A stretch of DNA of 10,347 nt from JALYUA01 sp040004225 (GTDB taxonomy: Bacteria; Acidobacteriota; Thermoanaerobaculia; UBA5066; Gp7-AA6), in NCBI GenBank assembly GCA_040004225.1, contig JBDUBI010000090.1:1-10347 (forward strand), given 5' to 3'. Shown piece after piece: positions 7,340 to 10,347 of the stretch. Position 1 is the stretch's first letter, and the number at the start of each line of letters is the position of its first letter. The position numbers and the translations under genes were made by a program. Under the pieces are notes generated by a model. That model was not told the origin of the DNA, made no database searches, and saw only the letters and a program-made list of their open reading frames with translations.

Positions 7340-7615
7340 ATGTCGAGCGCGGAGCCCGAACCCAAGCCGGCAGGCTCTCTGAGCGTTTTGCTGATCGAGA
7401 TCGCGGTCTACTCCGTCATGGTCGCGGCCTACCTGCTGATCGTGCTGCGCGCGCTGAGTCCCGTGCTGCTGAGCGCCGAGCAGCACCACCGGGCGTTGTA
7501 CGGCATTCTCGCGGTCCTGCTGATGCTCGGGCAGGGTGTTCTCCTTGAGTTTCTGACGACGCTTCTCGTCGGACGGTTTCGTCGCGCGCGCCGCGACGAG
7601 GGCGCCAGGGCCTAG
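7340..7615 (+). CDS. Small two-helix membrane protein, unknown function
   Basis: 91-aa protein not recognised as a named family. It has a short charged N-terminus (SSAEPEPKPAG) and a first membrane segment at about residues 13-37 (LSVLLIEIAVYSVMVAAYLL). A polar stretch follows with the pair HH (SAEQHHRALYG), then a second segment at about 54-77 (ILAVLLMLGQGVLLEFLTTLL) and a basic tail (RFRRARRDEGAR). The positive tail suggests both ends face the cytoplasm. ATG 7340 is preceded by AAAGG at a six-base spacing; the in-frame TTG at 7334 is a less likely start because it lacks that spacing. It lies 9 nt before the TauE/SafE gene and is probably cotranscribed with it, so an accessory or stabilising role for the permease is a reasonable guess. 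Confidence 0.75.
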   Translation: MSSAEPEPKPAGSLSVLLIEIAVYSVMVAAYLLIVLRALSPVLLSAEQHHRALYGILAVLLMLGQGVLLEFLTTLLVGRFRRARRDEGARA

Positions 7616-7624
7616 CAGGCTGCG

Positions 7625-8548
7625 ATGCACTTCCCCATCTCCGGCGTCACCATTTCCTCCCCGTGGCTGATCGGGATCGGCCTCGTCGTCGGCGTCCTCG
7701 GAGGATTCTTCGGGGTGGGCGGATCCTTCCTGGCCGGGCCGGCGCTCTACTCCCTCGGACTTCCGATGAACTTCGTCGTGGGCACCGACCTCGCGCACAT
7801 CATGGGAAAGTCGGTCGTCGCGGCGAAGAAGCACCGGGCGCTCGGCAACGTCGACCTGAAGCTCGGGCTGATCATGGTGGGCGGCACGCTCGTGGGCGTG
7901 GAGCTCGGAGCGCAGCTCGTGCAGGTCTTAAAGCGCCTGAACCTCACCGACCTCGTCCTCGGAGGCGTGTTCTCGACGATCCTCATCATTCTGTCGCTGT
8001 TCATGGCCTGGGAGAGTCTCGGCGCGCTGCGGATGCGGCGGCTCATCGCGACCGGACGCATCAAGACGATCAAACGGGACCGCATTCACTTCACCGCGGT
8101 CGTGAAAAAAGTCCAGGCCCTGCGGCTGCCGCCCTACGTCTCGCTGCCGGCATCGGGGATCGCGAAAATCTCCGTGTGGGCGATCCTGCTCGTGGGGCTC
8201 GTGGGGGGTTTCTTTTCCGGGCTTCTCGGGGGCGGCGCGGGGTACATCCGCATGCCTTCGCTCGTCTACGTGCTCGGGGTGCCGACGCACGTCGCGATCG
8301 GCACCGACCTGTTCGAAATCATCATCTCCGCCGGATACGGAACCGTCTCGCACGCCCTCAAGGGGAATGTGGACATCCTGATCGCTCTCGTCATGCACAC
8401 GGGCGCCGCCGTGGGCGCGCAGATCGGGGCCGCGGCGACGGAGAAGTTTCACGGCCCGTGGATCCGGCTGGCGTTCGTGCCCCTTCCCCTGCTCGGGGCG
8501 GGACTCCTCATCTGGCAGCTTTTCCACAAGGGGATGGTGAAGCTGTGA
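7625..8548 (+). CDS. TauE/SafE family membrane transporter (putative sulfite/organosulfonate exporter)
   Basis: 307-aa integral membrane protein of the TauE/SafE (DUF81) family, members of which are implicated in exporting sulfite, sulfoacetate or related anions. The internal duplication is visible: repeat 1 has GVLGGFFGVGGSFLAGPAL and VGTDLAHI (about 23-59); repeat 2 has GLVGGFFSGLLGGGAGYIRMPSL and IGTDLFEII (about 191-233). A basic cytoplasmic loop of about 50 residues (133-182, containing RMRRLIATGRIKTIKRDR) separates the halves and is longer than in minimal family members. Seven or eight helices are likely. ATG 7625 follows AGCAGG at a short spacing. The stop overlaps the universal stress gene as GTGA, indicating coupled translation. 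The transported substrate cannot be read from the sequence; no sulfur-metabolism enzyme is in the window. Confidence 0.88.
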   Translation: MHFPISGVTISSPWLIGIGLVVGVLGGFFGVGGSFLAGPALYSLGLPMNFVVGTDLAHIMGKSVVAAKKHRALGNVDLKLGLIMVGGTLVGVELGAQLVQVLKRLNLTDLVLGGVFSTILIILSLFMAWESLGALRMRRLIATGRIKTIKRDRIHFTAVVKKVQALRLPPYVSLPASGIAKISVWAILLVGLVGGFFSGLLGGGAGYIRMPSLVYVLGVPTHVAIGTDLFEIIISAGYGTVSHALKGNVDILIALVMHTGAAVGAQIGAAATEKFHGPWIRLAFVPLPLLGAGLLIWQLFHKGMVKL

Positions 8549-9495
8549 GCCCGGCCGGCGCGGAGAGGATCCTGGCGCTCGTCGACGCCTCCGCGCCAGG
8601 GGAGAGCGCGGCGCGCGCCGCGACGGAGATCGCCACGGCTCTCGCGGCCCCGCTGACGATCCTGGGAGTCTCGGCGGGATCCGGCGAAGACGCGGGCCTC
8701 GAATCCGCCCTGGCCGCCGCCTACGAGCACGCACGCGGGCGGGTCGCCTCGGTCGAGAGCGTGCGCGCCACCGGCAGTCTGCTCGACGTCGCATCGAAGA
8801 ACGCCGCGGACACTCCGACGTCGCTCGTGGTCGCCGGGACGCGTCCCGGTGCGGCCGGGGTTCGACGCGCCATCGGCCCCACCGTGTGGCGGCTGGTGCG
8901 CGAGCTGTCGCCGCCGGTGCTCGTCACGCCGCCGGGCGAGTTCGCCCCGAAGCGGGCACTGTTCTGCACGGGGGGGGAGCGGTTCATCGAGGAGGGCGCG
9001 CGCTTTGCGGCCGGGCTCGCGGCGGCCCTCGGCATGCACGTCACCGTGTTTCACGTGTCTCCGGACCTTCCCGGTATGTACGGCGACCGGCTCCGCGAAG
9101 GAGAGGTCAGCCCGCGCGAATTCCTGGCCTCCAATTCCCGGCTGGCCCGCAACGTTCGGCGACAGGTCGAGATCTTCGAGAAGGCGGGCGCCGCCGCGGA
9201 GCTCCGGCTCGCGGCGGGAGACGTCGTGCGCTGCGTTCTCGAAGAGGTCCGTCGCGGTCGGCAGGACCTCCTAATCGTGGGCTCGTCGCCGCGGCGCGGG
9301 GCAATTCAGACCTACATGCTGGGCGACAAGACACACGAGATCGTGGGTCTCGCGGCGAGGCCGTTTCTCGTCCTGCGGTCGCAGCCGCCCGGCTTCTGGA
9401 CTGAGATGTGGCGGAGCCTGAAGGAAGGTGCCGCCGGCGCCGGCACCGAAGAACGTGGCGCGGCCGGGCCCCCGGGCGGCGTTCCGGGCCCCTGA
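8545..9495 (+). CDS. Tandem-domain universal stress protein (UspA family)
   Basis: 316-aa cytoplasmic protein with two UspA domains: residues about 7-128 (ERILALVDASAPGES, then LVVAGTRPG and PPVLVTPPG) and about 136-278 (KRALFCTGGERFIEEG, HVTVFHVSP, DLLIVGSSPRRG, ARPFLVLRS). A low-complexity Gly/Ala tail follows. In ATP-binding Usps the C-terminal loop reads G-X2-G-X9-G-(S/T). Here the second glycine is proline in both domains (P101, P249), and the last pair is GP (111-112) and GD (260-261), so nucleotide binding is doubtful. GTG 8545 was chosen because it overlaps the TauE stop as GTGA and gives a proper first strand; upstream the frame stays open inside TauE without meaning. Coupling to the permease suggests a stress or regulatory role tied to transport. 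Confidence 0.88.
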   Translation: MSPAGAERILALVDASAPGESAARAATEIATALAAPLTILGVSAGSGEDAGLESALAAAYEHARGRVASVESVRATGSLLDVASKNAADTPTSLVVAGTRPGAAGVRRAIGPTVWRLVRELSPPVLVTPPGEFAPKRALFCTGGERFIEEGARFAAGLAAALGMHVTVFHVSPDLPGMYGDRLREGEVSPREFLASNSRLARNVRRQVEIFEKAGAAAELRLAAGDVVRCVLEEVRRGRQDLLIVGSSPRRGAIQTYMLGDKTHEIVGLAARPFLVLRSQPPGFWTEMWRSLKEGAAGAGTEERGAAGPPGGVPGP

Positions 9496-9535
9496 CGCGT
9501 CCATCGGCGACGTCGATCTCCGGCGCGCTCGCCTC

Positions 9536-10054
9536 ATGAACTCGATCCTCTGGAAACTCTTTCGCGGACGCTCGCGCCGCTTCGTCTTCAACTGGTTTCC
9601 GGCGTTCCGCGGCACAGGCGGGCGCGTCACGCACGTCGCCCCGGACTTCCGGGAGATCCGAGTCTCCCTGCCGCTCAACTGGCGCACCCGGAACTACGTG
9701 GGAACGATCTTCGGCGGAAGCCTCTATGGCGCGGTCGATCCGTTCTTCATGATCATGCTGCTGCAGACGCTCGGGCCCGAGTACGTCGTGTGGGACCGGG
9801 CCGCCTCGATCCAATTCGTAAAACCCGGACGGACAAAGCTGCTCGCGCGCTTCGTCCTCCCCATCGAGGAAACGGATGCCATCCGGAGCCTTCTGAAAAC
9901 GGAACGGTCGATCGACCGGGTGTACCGGATCGACCTCGCGGACGCGGGCGGGACCGTCCACGCGACGATCGAAAAAACGATCTACATCCGCCGCCGCGAC
10001 CGCCCGGCCCTGGCGAAGGCGGGCGAGGCCGCGGCTCCCGGGAAGCTGGTCTGA
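9536..10054 (+). CDS. DUF4442 hotdog-fold protein (putative acyl-CoA thioesterase)
   Basis: 172-aa cytoplasmic protein of the DUF4442 group, hotdog-fold relatives of acyl-CoA thioesterases; substrate unknown. Key blocks: NWFPAFRGTGGRV, RTRNYVGTIFGGSLYGAVDP, FFMIMLLQTLGPEYVVWD, RAASIQFVKPGRTKLLARF and HATIEKTIYIRRR. The RNYVGTIFGGSLYGAVDPF block with VWDRAASIQFVKPGR is the clearest signature. ATG 9536 gives the usual family length and a normal MNSILWKLF opening. The frame also runs back to a GTG at 9428, which would overlap the Usp tail and add 36 Pro/Ala-rich residues with no family resemblance. No convincing Shine-Dalgarno precedes 9536, so the start is likely but not certain. It lies 40 nt after the Usp gene and could share its transcript. 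Confidence 0.83.
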   Translation: MNSILWKLFRGRSRRFVFNWFPAFRGTGGRVTHVAPDFREIRVSLPLNWRTRNYVGTIFGGSLYGAVDPFFMIMLLQTLGPEYVVWDRAASIQFVKPGRTKLLARFVLPIEETDAIRSLLKTERSIDRVYRIDLADAGGTVHATIEKTIYIRRRDRPALAKAGEAAAPGKLV

Positions 10055-10065
10055 ACTTCCGTTGA

Positions 10066-10071
10066 TATAAT
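10066..10071 (+). promoter_or_regulatory. Perfect TATAAT, candidate -10 element for the GT2 gene
   Basis: TATAAT occurs 13 nt before the ATG at 10085, in the 30-nt gap after the DUF4442 stop. With a usual 6-7 nt distance to the start point, the leader would be only about 7 nt. No recognisable -35 hexamer sits 16-18 nt upstream (that region is inside the DUF4442 gene and GC-rich). AT-rich hexamers are rare in this window, which is the main support. Confidence 0.4.
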
Positions 10072-10084
10072 TCCGGGAACGTCC

Positions 10085-10347
10085 ATGGCCCGTTTTTCCG
10101 GCATTTCCGTGATTTTCCCGATGTGGAACGAGGAGACGGGCATGCGCCACGCGGTGGCCGCCGCTCGCGAAGCCTGCGAAGCTCTCCTGTCGGCCGAGGA
10201 AGTCCGCGATTGGGAGATCGTCCTCGTGGACGACGCCTCGACCGACGGGACAGGCCGGATCGCCGACGAGCTCTCGGCCGCCGACCCGAGAATCCGGGTC
10301 GCCCATCACGCGGTGAACCGGAAGCTCGGCGGCTCGATCCGCACCGG
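10085..10347 (+). CDS. Family 2 glycosyltransferase, polyprenyl-phosphate sugar synthase-like, 3'-truncated
   Basis: The first 87 codons of a GT-A fold glycosyltransferase, running off the right edge. ATG 10085 opens MARFSGISVIFPMWNEE, the usual first strand and N-E-E nucleotide-binding start of family 2. It continues with EIVLVDDASTDGTGRIADEL, the DD motif that binds UDP- or GDP-sugar and metal, and then HHAVNRKLGGSIRTG, which resembles the GLGGA-R-G block of dolichyl/polyprenyl-phosphate mannose or glucose synthases. Such enzymes make lipid-linked sugars, which GT39-type membrane transferases like the one at 1618-2790 consume; any link between the two here is only inference, since they are about 7 kb apart. 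Membrane helices, if any, would lie beyond the window. Confidence 0.85.
   Translation, partial: MARFSGISVIFPMWNEETGMRHAVAAAREACEALLSAEEVRDWEIVLVDDASTDGTGRIADELSAADPRIRVAHHAVNRKLGGSIRT

Noticed and set aside
7663..8544. 610-codon open frame suggesting a TauE-Usp fusion
   Set aside because: The part before 8545 is a different frame from TauE and is Arg-rich nonsense; the real genes overlap by GTGA in different frames.
10041..10060. GGAAG/CTTCC 5-bp dyad at the DUF4442 stop as a terminator
   Set aside because: Short stem, 10-nt loop and no T-tract; indistinguishable from chance.
9107..10309. 400-codon - strand frame across Usp, DUF4442 and GT2
   Set aside because: It spans three supported + strand genes and has no domain features.

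Overview
The window is about 10.3 kb of very GC-rich bacterial DNA. It holds eleven tightly packed protein genes, two of them cut by the window edges. I see no tRNA, rRNA, CRISPR array, phage gene or complete insertion sequence. The gene style points to a soil or sediment Gram-negative bacterium, plausibly Acidobacteriota. That style includes ATGA/GTGA stop-start overlaps, secreted TonB-C-domain proteins, a DUF72 protein and a PflX-like radical SAM enzyme. The taxonomic guess is inference with no marker gene behind it.

Region 1 (1-6194, + strand) looks like one long transcription unit. It starts with the E2 core of a 2-oxo acid dehydrogenase complex, which lacks only its first dozen or so residues at the window edge. 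Next come a multi-pass GT39/ArnT-like glycosyltransferase, lipB (octanoyltransferase), lipA (lipoyl synthase), a secreted TonB-C-domain protein and a DUF72 protein. From the glycosyltransferase onward, junctions are 4-nt overlaps or a 2-nt gap. The clearest logic is lipoate: E2 carries the lipoyl lysine, LipB loads octanoate on it and LipA inserts the sulfurs. The glycosyltransferase has no canonical start codon that preserves its first membrane helix, which is the main annotation puzzle here.

Region 2 (6195-6249) lies between convergent genes. It contains an AT-rich imperfect hairpin beginning GGGGTCAGGTCTT, which looks like a small dispersed repeat rather than host coding DNA.

Region 3 (7272-6250, - strand) is a PflX/COG1313-type radical SAM protein with an extra N-terminal cysteine set. 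It diverges from region 4 across 67 nt.

Region 4 (7340-9495, + strand) is a compact cassette: a 91-aa two-helix membrane protein, a TauE/SafE-family permease and a tandem-domain universal stress protein. The last two are joined by a GTGA overlap. The small protein and permease are likely cotranscribed with the stress protein, suggesting anion (possibly sulfite or another sulfur compound) export under stress.

Region 5 (9536-10347, + strand) has a DUF4442 hotdog thioesterase-like protein and the start of a family 2 glycosyltransferase. The latter is preceded by a perfect TATAAT.

I did not find a clearly new multi-gene system. The items most worth checking are the glycosyltransferase start, the hairpin repeat, the three-gene membrane/stress cassette and the reversed architecture of the TonB-C protein.
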